Under the pieces are notes generated by a model. That model worked only from the letters and a program-made list of their open reading frames with translations, was not told the origin of the DNA and searched no databases. From NCBI GenBank assembly GCA_033002965.1, contig JAURVB010007625.1, positions 41,945 through 105,944 of the forward strand: DNA of 64,000 bases, in the 5' to 3' direction. The position numbers were made by a program, and so were the translations under genes. The stretch comes from Piper betle (Eukaryota; Streptophyta; Magnoliopsida; Piperales; Piperaceae). Within the stretch, counting starts at the first letter, position 1. Each line of letters opens with the position of its first letter. This document shows positions 40,683-53,200 of the stretch, piece by piece.

Positions 40683-41604
40683 ATGATTTGCAAAATACCA
40701 TAAGCAACAATGTGTAGATTAATTGCACTTTATGTTCTTTCATATTCTAGTGTTATGCGATTTGTGTTTTCTACATAATGTTACTCATTCTTCTAAATGG
40801 CGCAGGATAAAAATCAGTCTCTTTTAGTAAATGCTATTGGTCAAAGACTACGGAATACCCGATTTATTTGTGTGTGAATGAACTCGTGTGAAATGCCAAA
40901 TGGACTACTATCTGGTATGGTGCACAAATTGTTGCAGATCATGTTTACTTTACTTTTATGGATCAAATTTAGGGGCTGCTGATAAATTTATTTCTGATCC
41001 CAATCTGAAGTTTTGAGTGATTTTTTGTTTGTAATAATATTTAATGAGATGAGAATATGAGGAATGAGGTGGATTGATTTGCTCTTTCCAATTGCTTATT
41101 TTCGGCATGTCTAGTTGAAGCTTACTCATGCATGTCAATGTCTCTTGATTGAAAATTTAAATTGTTGATGCTAAACGATTGAATCATGGCAACTTTGCAA
41201 TGCAAATAAATATGGTCTTACTTTTCATTTCACGGAAGTTTATGATTAACTATATTTTGTTAACTACAGTCATAAGGTTTCTTTTTAAAATTTATCATAA
41301 AAATTTAATATGCTTCTTCGAAAGGAAATCTTATTTTTGAAAGTTCCAAATACAGGTTGTTGATCTGCTTTTATTCAATGGAATGAAGGAACTCAACAAT
41401 ATTGTGTAGCACGCAAAGCAACGACACCACATTATAGGGGAGTATTTCATTGGTCAAGAGGGGCTCGTGCAGGACAAGGACACAAAAGATAAAGGAAGTC
41501 CAGAATTTCTGAAACAGTTCTGCAATACCAACTACTTCTAAAATTGTTGCAAATCCAAAGGTACTGGTCATGTTCCGTTTTCTCCCACCGATGTTAATGT
41601 GCAC

Positions 41605-44600
41605 TACTCAGTATTGAATCTTAAAATAAAATCATGGCACTGGCCACTGTTTCTGTATCTGTTTTCATTTTGATGATTCCTAGGATTTTCAATCATCATA
41701 TCCGGTTTTTGCCTGCAGAATTTTGTTACCAAGGAAACAGACATTTGAGGCTCTTTGGGATATTCTGTTTGGAGAGATCCTTGTTAATGATTGGAGCTGT
41801 TTGAACATTTGTGGAATGAAAGAAGTTAACGGCCTCAAATTCTACCTTCTAATTTGGATAAGCAGAAATTTGTGCCCCCTAGTTCTGGTTCACAAGCAGC
41901 TGCGGATATAACATTTCATCACTTAGGGTTAAGCCATCCCAAGTTATCAAGTATTGTCGGTCCAGCACTTGGTTAAAATGAATTGGGAACTCAAAACATT
42001 AGGCCGACAACGTTTCTAGTTTTAGTGTTTATATCGTATTCAGGTGGCTGCCATCTTTCAATATTTTACTTCCACAAGCATTGGGGACTGAGTGTCAGAT
42101 GGTACTCATCTTTCGGCTTTCTGGAGTGGAGATGCAAGAGTCTCGTATGGATGAAAATTATCAGCCTTAAGCCGCTTTCTGAAATCATAGGTAGGAATTT
42201 TGCCTTTGCATGGGCTTCAAGCACCAGTTGATACTGCAGCACCCGCCCAACGTAGGCCAAATTTCTTATGATACGGAAATCTCCTCAGAACCGTGTATAT
42301 ATCCCCTTCTCTTGTGTAATGGACTAACACAGCAGAGTAAGATGAGTAAGTGTAAGATAGAGTTAACATATCAAGAAATGAAACGAAATGAAAATTAAAT
42401 GAAAAAACATGTGATGCGTACCTGTAAGAAGAAGAAGGGAGGAAGAAACCTGGCAGGCGAGGATAAGCTCAGATGTCGATGCTTCTTCATTTGGCTCCAA
42501 AATTTCTCAAACCCGAAGCAGCTGGTTTCGGGGCTTTTGTCCTCAGGAGTGGAGTCTGGAGATCGAATGGCATGAGCTGGTGGGCCTCTGGTTGCTTGGG
42601 CTTCAGCTTATGAGGAGGTCGACATTTTTTGTTCCTAGTTGGGCTAATTTTTTTGGGTGAGTATTTTTAAAACGAACATTTTAAAAAATAAAAATAAAAA
42701 TAACATTTAAAAAAAAAACTAGCATCTTTGTCTCCGTTAAATTCCCAAATTAGTTCGACGTCTTCATAGTTTTGAACTTTTTCAAGTTAAACTGATATGT
42801 AGGTAGCTCTGTGACGCCAAGTCTCTGTAACTGTTCCTCCGAGTCGATAATAAAATCAAAGACGGCACCATAATAATTATCTAAATTTTATTTATTTTAA
42901 ATGGCCGTAGTTTAGTGAAATTAGCCGCACAGATTATAGATTAGGATCTTAAATTAATATAAAATTAGCGGAAAAATTAAGAAGAAAATATTTTAAAGGC
43001 CTCATAAGTTGGTTTCATGGTTAAGGAGATAAAATTTGCATTTAATTAATGCTAGTCCTTATTTTTTATCATATAATAACCTGTAATTTTGAAGACTTGA
43101 GCTCATAACTCTATTTTATCGGCTACGGCATCGGGCCATGTCACGAGTTTTTGAACTATATTTTATTGTAATTGATTGATAAGTTTCCAGAGTAATATTG
43201 GGCCATTTTTCTTGCAAATATTATTGTGCTTCATAACTATTTTTATGCTATTATTAAAAAGAAAAAATTAAGTTGCTAATGTACCCAAAGCAGAGAAGCT
43301 AAGAGAATATTTTTACTCGACTTGTTGCTTGTCATAGGATAAATGTTTAAAGTAACTTTCTGAAGTAGAGAAGAGTGTAGAATGATAAAAGGGAGTCGGC
43401 TTTGGACCGCATATGTGTATATTTCCAGTTGGTTTCAACTTGCATTAACCTAAATACTCATTAGGGGCCACCTGATTATCTCCTGTTTTCAAAGGCCAGA
43501 CTTCTAATCATTGATTTACTTTCCCCTTCATGGTACTAGTTACTGTGTGCATGCATGCTGTATTTATCTCTGATTGAAAAATTGGCACCTATATGATATG
43601 GTCTAGGACTGACTGCCACTATATATGATTAATCAGTCCTTTTGCATGTATGGTGTATCTTCCCTTATATAATATTGATTGTAGTAACTAAACAAAGAGA
43701 ATTTCACTGCTTTGATGCATATGAAATTCTTTATGTACCCAGTATTCCACCACATGAACATCCTGCGTCCCCATAGCTTCTTTAGAAAGCGGTGTAAAAT
43801 AAACACAACAAGAATTAACTTCCATAAAGCATATATTTTCTTACAAGATCCCATGTTTGTGCTATCTTTTCCTGCTCTATCTTGCCTGCTTTTTTTGTTC
43901 CAGTGTTCATGAATTACTTGGCCATCATTCAGCAGGGCTTGTTATTCTTATGCATCTGCCCATGGATATCCTTTTGCACTGGGGGTGTCCTGGTCTTGGA
44001 ATGGCCTGCCATCCCACTAGAAACAGGCTTGGCCCACTTACGCTTTTTAATATTAATTGCCAAAGTCCATATAATGAACTTCTAAAAAAGCCCTCTGAAA
44101 TGAACTCCTTTATGGAACAGTGTGACTGGCAAGAGGACAAAGGCAAAATGAGATGCAATGATGCAAAAATCCAAGGTTCCAATCTTTTCCTTGAGTTACT
44201 AGGTAAAGAAGGTTAAGATCCATGCATGTGAGGTGTTCTTGATTTTGCCCACTAGAGCTGGTGGAGAGGCTGGCCTGTATGGCAACCTTATTAGCCTGAC
44301 ATAATACCTGTTTTCCATGCCATTTGCATCAGCTTGGTCCCTGTGAAAATTGGGGTCGATCACATGTTTGCATCTACATTTGTGCGGTTCTAATTTGTAG
44401 TAAAGAAGACATTTGCGTTGGTCAAGATCAGACAGCAGAAGATGTGAGTTCATGGCCGGATCAACAATGTTCTCATCCGTTTCAACTTTCTCACTTTTCT
44501 GCAAAGACCTTTTTAGTTTTTAACTCTAGCCATCTCTCTCACAAGGATTAACAAAGCAACAAATTAAGCAGAGTACTCCCATGCACTTGAGATCTGTTGT

Positions 44601-46398
44601 ATATAAGTATATATCTATGTAGCCATGGAGAGATTCTTTCACTGTCTCTCGACCTCGATACAAGATTGACAATAGGACAATGGGAAACTCATATATATGG
44701 TTACAGATATAGGGTGACTGTGAGCATGCATGCACATTTTGGATGGTTCACATGGTGATAGAGAAAGGTCGGTTGATGTGAACATCACTTGGTAACTGTA
44801 GATTGTAAGCATCAGCAAAAGTAGCTGCTCGAAATGTGGAATAGAATCTTCCTCAATATTCAAAAAATACATCACACCCTTTTTATTTTCATGGAAATGA
44901 ATCAATGATAATCTGCTCATAATATTCATTGTACATGTATATATCTTCACCATATACATAATTTGCAATTATTAATTGCGGATCTTAATCTTGCACCTAG
45001 TATGTTGATATGTTCTTGTTTTATACGTATAGATCATATATATCATCGTTGATCCATCGCATCTTTTATGACCAAATGTCTCCCGTCTCTTTTGCATTCC
45101 CCATTTTTGCAACAGTTAGTAGACACCCAACTGACCAGACTGCACATTGACCGGTTGGCTGGCTTCTTTTTTACTAGGATATTCATATATGATGAGTGGC
45201 TTCTTTGACTCCATATATGATAAATACAACTTTTACCAATATTCACTCGATGAATTTCTTTGATCGTTATACAAATATCATGAAAAAAGTAATCAGAAAT
45301 CAGTGGAGCTTTTGCCTGTTTGTATATATACCACTGTTTAATCAATAAACAACAAAATAGTCACCGTAGGCAACTGGGTTTCTATAGATACATCCAATCT
45401 TGTTAAAATGGAAGGGTCAGAGTACACGGTAGCTCAAGTATCAGCCGCTTAGCCACCTCTTGTTATGTAGGATGCATATGAAGGCAGAAATGTCAGGATG
45501 CATATCATGTGTCTAGGCACATGTATTAACGGAAAGAGAATGGTTTTACTGAATTCAGAATTCCATGGTGAAGGCCAGGGACAGAGATCTGCAAGAAATA
45601 AAAAAATCTTCCCTCAAAGCCAAGGGGGTGAGCAATCAGAGAATAAGTAATACAGTATCCCCCTCACCCCATATGCATTCCAGTCACGGGCACGCCTTGA
45701 AACTATGAATTGATAATAAATTTGGTTTATAAAAGAACATTCCCTCCATTGGGAAGAACATCCCCATCTAAATTGAGGATCATGAACGCTCTCAATTCAT
45801 CTACTAATAATTTACTCTCCATCTTTCCAGCTGCCGGTTCTTTTTCCACACAAAACTAATTGATGTGTTGCATGTTACATTGCACAAGATGGTCAATATA
45901 AGAGAAATGACAGCATGCTAGCAGAGAACTTCTAATTATGAGCTTTTCAAACACTAATACAAATGCATGCAAAATATAAAAGTTATGATCTTTAGCTATA
46001 ACACACAAAGAATAAGCAAATTAATTACCTAATATTCTAAACGATTTCGCTGGCAGCTGGTCTTGGCTATCTAGCTACCTGATAAATTATTACCAAATAT
46101 TAATACCAAACGTTATATATTTATGCACGACTTCCAACATATACAAGCTATATAAATATACATGGACAAGGTGATCAATGAATACTTAGAACATTCACAA
46201 AAGAGAGATCCCCAAATATATATACCTGGAGAAGGTTAAGTATATGCATTGCAGGGGCACCAAGAGATCAGGTCGGGAGAGAAAAGGACAAGAGGAAAAG
46301 AGAGGAAGAGGGTCTAGATCTTAAAAAGGGAGGAGAATATGAGAGCAGGGGTTGATCTCATGTGCTAGTGTACTGGTAGAATAAGGAGAGACAGGAAG
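41605..46398. other. Intergenic DNA upstream of HsfB4
   Basis: About 4.8 kb has no gene I can support. At 42420-42560 the minus strand reads as a short open stretch ending in a CAG/GT donor-like site at 42423, possibly a lone exon, but no domain is recognisable. The 43300-46390 part probably includes the HsfB4 promoter. Confidence 0.45.
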
Positions 46399-47719
46399 AT
46401 GGCTTTCTTGGTTGAGAAGTGCGGGGAGATGGTGGTGAGTACCGTGGATGGATCGTCTCCCATGAAGTCGGTGCCGGCACCTTTCCTGACCAAAACATAC
46501 CAGCTCGTGGACGACCCTCGTACAGACCACATTGTGTCGTGGGGTGAGGATGACAACACCTTCGTTGTGTGGAGGCCTCCTGAGTTTGCAAGAGACCTTC
46601 TTCCCAATTACTTCAAGCACAACAACTTCTCCAGCTTTGTTAGGCAGCTCAATACCTATGTATGATCATGTTCTTTTTTATTATTGTTCTTTTTATGATT
46701 AATAGTTTCATACATTAACCGTTCTCATGTTTTCTACGTCGTTTCCCGTGATCTAATTACTTAAATGTTTCTGGGTTTTTATCAAGTACTAGTTTCAGGT
46801 GTCAAGATCACTTCCTAACTATGTTGGTTGTTGATTTTTCTTTTTTCACTGATATGTGAATTAAGCAGCTCCACCTGCATATTCTTGTTGGTTGTTGATT
46901 TTTCTTTTTTTCACTGATATGTGAATTAAGCAACTCCACCTGCATATTCTTATGTGAAATTAATCAGCTCCACCTGCAAATTCGTATTAGTGCTTTCTGA
47001 ATGTCTTTATTCTTTGGTCACTCAGTTGAATCATAATATTGTCATGTACATGATATTAGATAGATGATTTATATCAGGTACTGGAATATGATTTGATAAA
47101 TACGTTTGCTTATAAGCATGTTTGCTGTCGAACGCGAGTGCAGGGATTTAGGAAGATAGTAGCAGACAGATGGGAGTTTGCAAACGAGTTCTTCAGAAGG
47201 GGAGAGAAGCATTTGCTATCAGAGATCCACAGAAGAAAAAGCCCCAACATTAACCCGCAGCAGCAGATGCTTCATCACCATCATCATTACCATGATTTAA
47301 CAGGGCCTTTGGTTACCAGCACTCCCGTTGAACTAGGTGCTGGGTGGGGAATCCAGTCCCCATTTCCATCAACCGGTGCCGAAAGCCATGTCCTGTCAGC
47401 TCTAACAGAAGACAACCAGAGGCTTAGGAGGAGAAACACCATGCTCATATCAGAGCTCTCCCACATGAAAAAGCTCTACAATGACATCATTTACTTCCTT
47501 CAGAACCATGTGGCTCCTGTGCCCATCATGGACCAGCACAGATCCAACACTCCTGCTACTACCACTCCCACTCCTACTCATCAAGGGCCCAAGCTCATTG
47601 AACTTGACCCCTCTAGCCCAGATCAGGCCACCCCTCGTCAAGGAAACCTGAAGCTCTTTGGTGTCTCTCTCCCAGGGAAGAAGAGACTGCACCCAGAATC
47701 ACTTGACTTTGATCATTAG
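46399..47719 (+). CDS. HSFB4: Heat stress transcription factor B-4
   Basis: Two exons, 46399-46659 and 47144-47719, give 278 residues with no frame damage. The DNA-binding domain runs from [16 protein letters not shown] (about residue 25) through [20 protein letters not shown] and [20 protein letters not shown] to about 119. The intron sits after QLNTY, the conserved HSF position. The oligomerisation region [20 protein letters not shown] (about 173-205) has the compact class-B spacing. [11 protein letters not shown] near the end holds the LFGV repressor motif (258-261) and is followed by the basic KKRLHPE signal. Class B HSFs lack an AHA activator motif and repress; HsfB4 (SCHIZORIZA in Arabidopsis) is known for root ground-tissue patterning. 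The His run HHHHHYH (131-137) is a local feature. Confidence 0.96.
46823..46986. repeat. 64-bp tandem repeat in the HsfB4 intron
   Basis: The unit starting GTTGGTTGTTGATTTTTC begins at 46823 and again at 46887, and a partial third copy follows at about 46951-46986. The copies differ by a few bases. Confidence 0.9.
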
Positions 47720-50264
47720 CACGTTCTACTAGCTAGTCAATCAGAAATACACAATGAGATGTAGCTTACAATTAATTGTAACTTGTGTACTCGCTTATTC
47801 ATGACTAAACTACTTACCGTTAGTAGTTCGCATTCTAATCTCATAGTTGGGAGCAGCTAATTGAAAACCGCGTGCTCCTTTGTCCACCGTAAGCAAAAAC
47901 GTCCTAATTTTAACTAGAAATAATTCAGTGTAATAAATTATATCAACCTAACGCCGTTCTTTCCCCTCCATGATCACATTTCTAAATAAGCGGGGATAAT
48001 TAATTAATTGGTAGTTGCTAGCCAATCCTAGTTGTACTTTTAAAATCCCTTTTTGATTTAAAAAATTCTCCGAGTCGGCTCGACTTCACGGCTTCTCAAC
48101 TGATGTTATAATTGACTCGTTGAGTTGAGTTGAGTTCATTCATAAAAATCAACAAAACAAATTAATTTTTTTAGATCTATTAAATTAATATTTTTAAGTA
48201 ATATAAATTATATATTTATCAATTTTAAGTACAAAAAGAGTAATATATACTAATTTTATACAATTTATTATTTATATAATAAAAAAATTTAATATAAATG
48301 ACTTCAAGGAGTCGGCTCCACAGTCGGTCTGAATTCTAAAATTTTAAACTATGATCCTAATTTTATTAAAAAAATATTATCATACTTACCACATGATCAA
48401 CCGATCAACATATGCATCTTCGAGTACCACTCACTTTGTGTGCGTGGATGAGAAAAAGAGCATACAAAGTCACGAAGCAAAGATGGCATTAGTCAAAACC
48501 AATTATATATCAAGATAAATATATGGCAAGGCTGGAAGCACTGATGAATTCATGAATTAGTGATGAAACTGCTAGCTGGGAGAAAATGAAAAAGAGTGAT
48601 GAGATAGAAATGTGGAAGGGATGGATGAGAGTGTATTGGGCAATCATTGTTGCTTTTATTTTACATCGCTCTCAAGTGTGGAATCTGAACTTTCTCGCCC
48701 TTGTGAAAAGAAGAGAAGGCCTAAAGCGAAGGAACAGTGGCGTTTGAGCAAGCAGAAAGAGAAAAGGAAAGGCTGTGAAAAGGATGGGTGATGGAGGCAA
48801 AGATTGCTTTGGGATTGTGATACCATATAATGCTCTTCTTTATCACTTCATCCGCTTATTCCCTTTCTTGTTTTTTCTCGTTGGTTGCGACTTGGCTTCG
48901 TACTCCCTGCTTCCATGAATCATGCAGAAGGCCGCTGTAGCTAAATACATGTTCATATTGTTATAATAATACATATAGTTGAGTTATAAACCACACGCAC
49001 AACTCACAACTCACAACTCACAAGATAGTTCTCAGTAGCATTTGCAGTACGACCTTACAGAACCCCCAGACCACAGAGGTCTGTACAAACACAAACACTG
49101 CCAAGCTCCGCTTAGTTCAGAATGCTGCATGCTGCTTTCAGCTATATATATCATGTACTCTGCCATGTGCCAATCAATCAAACAGTGATTTATGATCTAC
49201 TATCTATACATTACTAGCTCTATCCCCAATATGCATCATCTCATGTTTGCTTTGTTCTAAAAACAACACTCAGGTAGCTAAAACTGTAACAATCGCAACT
49301 TAAGTAACAGAAAGGCACCAGCCTGGCCCAAGTCTGCCATGTACAGTCCAATGTAAGTTGGGTCATAAATGAAGCGACCAAGCTCATAGAGGCCCAACTG
49401 CATGCACATAAAGAAATGGGCTGAAATGCAGAAACAATACATACAAATATCAAAAACAGAGGAAACTCTCTTATTCTTATTATTATATTTACTGATCTCT
49501 CTAATACTTCATTTGAGAGCTGGACAAATAAAAATTGACTCTTACTAATCATGGCGGCAAAATACGAACAAGCAGTTAAATATATATACGAGAAAGACTA
49601 CCGTTTAATGTTTTTTCATAGCTCGCTTAAGTTCCATCTAACTCGAAATTAATTACAAAATTCATTTCTAACTTAAAAAAAGAAAAGCAAGCGGGGGAGT
49701 GTACTGCTTGTTTGGCTTGAAATTCAATATAAAAAAGAATGTTTTAAAGAAAAATGTAAGTAAAATAATATAAAAAGACTTTCCAACAAAATTTAAATAA
49801 AAATGCATACATAAATTATTGCACCGACTGCATTTTTTTCTTTTGTTTTGATTAGCACGAGTTATTCAAATAAAATAAAAAATTTTAAGTCAGTAGCAGA
49901 TCATACAGAAAAAAGAGAACAAATAAATCCCCACATAAGAGTAGTATAGCCAAGGGTATAACAGTCAATCCGAGGCTATCGTTTCTACCCGTTATTCATG
50001 TGCAGCACACGAGAGCTTCCACCGCTCTGAGAAGCTGATCAAAATCTCCCTCCTTCCCTCCGATTTCTGTTCATCTATTCGATCTACTCCAAGGTTCTTA
50101 GAGATCTTTTATCTCGTGATTGTTTGTTTGTGTTTTTTTCCCTCTCGACTAGTTTTGCGATCTGAAGTTCAAAGATTTGTATTTTTTTTGTCGTTGACCA
50201 GTATCATTTTTATCTGCTGTTATTTAGACGCAGTGAGCGGCTGGTTGGAACTGAAAGCACAAAT
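47720..50264. other. Intergenic DNA between HsfB4 and the isomerase gene
   Basis: This is AT-rich with no gene I can support. The direct repeat CACAACTCA occurs three times at 48998-49022. The last 200 bases are pyrimidine-rich and probably form the isomerase leader. Confidence 0.5.
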
Positions 50265-53200
50265 ATGCAGGCCGCCATTTCGCTCAAGCGGTTTGTGGTG
50301 GGAGACGACAAGGCTTGTTTTGGCTCTGCGCTTGTTGTGCCGAGGAGTGGGAGAGCGTTTTCTGGCTCGAGGAGGAAGGTTACGAATCTATCCATTTCTG
50401 CTGCGTCAAAGAATGGTCAGTTCTCCAAGTTTGAACCTTTGATGTGATTAGTAGTTATAGAATTGAGAAGTAAATTAATTCTGCGCGAAGGAAACGGGAA
50501 AAAATTGGTTCTTTTTGCAATCTAGGATAAAAATCCTTTATAAGTGAGTTTTGTTTCCTTGGATTCCGATTATGAAACACTTGCTTGTAGAATGGCAGAT
50601 TTATGATACTGATGTGCATGTCTAAAAAATTTGTGCTTTCATGATAAAAGTTATTGACGTTGGAACCAGAGAAGTTTCAATGGAGATGAATGTGTCAATT
50701 TTTTTAATTTTAATTTTTTTTATAAAATATGGTCATTGAGGTGTGTGTCTCAGGAATGCTTGGAGAAAATCTCCGTCATTGTTGATCATTTGTTACACTT
50801 ACACCACGTTCGCAGCTTTTTAGTTGTTACTAGTGTTGAGTTGGCGTTTTCTTTCTTACAGTAGTGGCTGCACACGAAATTCAGGACGCTTTAAAGCGTG
50901 CTTTGGCCAAAAGGCAATGGAATTTGTTAAGTCTGGAATGGTGGTTGGTCTTGGCACTGGAAGCACGGCATCAATTGCCATTGAAGAACTTGGCAAACTG
51001 ATTAAACAGAAGAAGGTTCAGGAGAATATGATGTTTTTATGAGTAGTCTTCAGAAACTCTGCGGTAGATCTTTTATCTAGAATGCGAAAGAATTATTTAG
51101 CTTGTATGTGTGCTTTCAGCTGAAAGATATTGTTGCAGTAGGAGCAAATTACCAGTCACGGGTACTTGCCAGGCAGTATGGAGTAGCTACTGTGAGTTTG
51201 AAAATCATGAATATCAGTTAACTTATGTGGAGTTTTAGTTGAAAGTCACAGCCCGGATAACATTGTAATGAATCAAAAGTCTCCTGTCCACCTTGAATGT
51301 AGGTTGATTTGAACGATGTCAACAAAATTGATATTGCTATTGATGGCGTGGATGAAGTAGACCTCAATAAAAACCTTTTGAAGGTCGAAGGCACATATTT
51401 GTGCATCATGTTTTTTGAAATTCTATTTTGTGCTGACCTTTTAGATTTTGATTTTTTAGGGAGGAGGAGCAGCACATACAATGCAAAAGGTAACAAAGAC
51501 ATTAGTCTCAAATCACAGTTTGGTGGTCTGAAACATAACAAACCAATTAGCTAATCCTGTCCGATGCAATTCTTAGTGTTGTCACCGTGTGCAATAAGAA
51601 AAAGCATGGAAAGTGCTTAGCGATATGCTTGTTGTAGAGGAAATTGCTGCCATTCATTCTTGCCAAACTTTATTACGTGTTCTCGAATATGGTGTCCTCA
51701 TCAACATGCAGACACTAAAATTTTGTGTGTACAAAGCTCATTTTACTTATTTTTATGTTAATCAAAGTCTCTATATTAGCTATCAATTCAAAAAACTGTA
51801 TGTGGTATAACCCAATCATCAATATTCTGGCTAATTTGTGTTGTCCTACTTTGTTCTTTCCGTGAATATCATATCTTCCTTTCACTTTCTTGCAGATAGT
51901 GGACACTGCCGCTAGAGAATGCATTATATTGGCAGACCAATCAAAAGTTGTTCCCCAGCTTGGGACAACATTTCCCATACCAGTGAGTTTACTGACATTG
52001 CATTTTTCTTCTTAACTCTTCAAGATGTTTTTCTGGGAGATGGGTATTATCTCTGTATTTGGGCTTTTTGTTTGTTTCCAGGGATAGCTGCTAATAAAAT
52101 AAATTGAATTCTTGCACTTTTTAAAGATCATCACACCTGGTTATATTTCCTTTGGACATATTGCCTTTACCCGGGTAAGCCTAATAAAGAGTGTGGAAAT
52201 AGACAATGCAAGATAGGCAGAGTGGCTTACTTCCACTTTGCGTTTCACTCCTATTTATAATAAGTGCTTTGAGTACTCAAGAGTCTAGTACATGTATGAG
52301 AATTAAATGAATACAAAGAATATAAAAGAAAATACGAAAGGACTAGATACGCTATAAAGAACCAAGTCATAGAGTGACATATATTATTAATATCCTCAAC
52401 ACTCCCCCTCAAGCTATGAAGGGATGACTTCCAAACATAGAGTGGATTTTAATATCTGATACCGATCTGTAGATAAGTTTCGTAAAGATATCTGCCACCT
52501 GCTCATCAGTGGCCACGTGCTGCAAAGTAATAATATTCTTTTGAACTTTTCCCCCTATATAATGACAATCAATTTCAATATGTTTTGTCATTTCATAAAA
52601 CACAGGGTTATTTGCAATAATACGTATGGCAGCTTGATTGTCACACCACTCATTGGTTCAGAAATAGGAAACCCAATTTCTTCAAGTAGCAACTTCATCC
52701 ATTCTAAGTCAGCAACTGCTTTTGATACAGTCCTATATTTAGTTTCAACACTAGACCTGACAATAACATATTGTTTCTTACTCTTTCAAATGGCCACATT
52801 TCCTCCTATGTTGATACAGTAACCTAAAGTAACCCAATCTGCATCCACATAGTTACGAATCTCCAAAGACTCTCTTGTTTTATGCTTTCTATACATGAGT
52901 CATTGTCTATGATATTTCTTGAGATTCCTTAAAATTCTAAGTCCAACATTCCAATGAGGGACCCTAGGGTTTTGCATAAATGACTAACAAGACTTACAAC
53001 AAAGGAAAGGTAAGGACAAGTTACAGTGAGGTAAATTAGTTAACATACAAGTCGTTTATACCTTCCTGAATCCTCCAATAGTTGTCCTTGATTAGGTTCA
53101 AGCTTAACCCCCGTTTCAAGTGGAGAGTTGGTGAGTTTTGCACCAATTTAACTTGTCTCATGGAGCATAACAGTTATATATTTCCTTTAACTTAGATAAA

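Larger units (their letters stand above)
39440..41604 (+). pseudogene. NDUFA6-like (complex I B14, LYR family) gene, broken
   Basis: The start MAFAARSVKVPPNSASMEEA and the following region match the plant NDUFA6 N terminus, including the LYR-family helix. One base is missing at 39538-39541 (CCC read as CC), which throws PAIKDIYNLDGVVTVSQL out of frame. The last exon starts at 41357 (VVDLLLFNGMKELNNIV) and continues HAKQRHHIIGEYFIGQEGL to FCNTNYF and TAA. An in-frame TAG stands where relatives have Glu before HAKQRHH. The middle exon expected between them (the RSAIS...NAHVTNPK region) was not found in the 1.7-kb gap. A frameshift, a nonsense change and a missing exon together favour a pseudogene; a consensus error could explain only the first. 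Confidence 0.75.

Noticed and set aside
43857..44216. Open frames near 43.9-44.2 kb on both strands
   Set aside because: There is no recognisable domain, promoter or splice support; treated as chance.
46365..46620. Minus-strand open frames over HsfB4 exon 1
   Set aside because: They are shadows of the conserved HSF DNA-binding domain.
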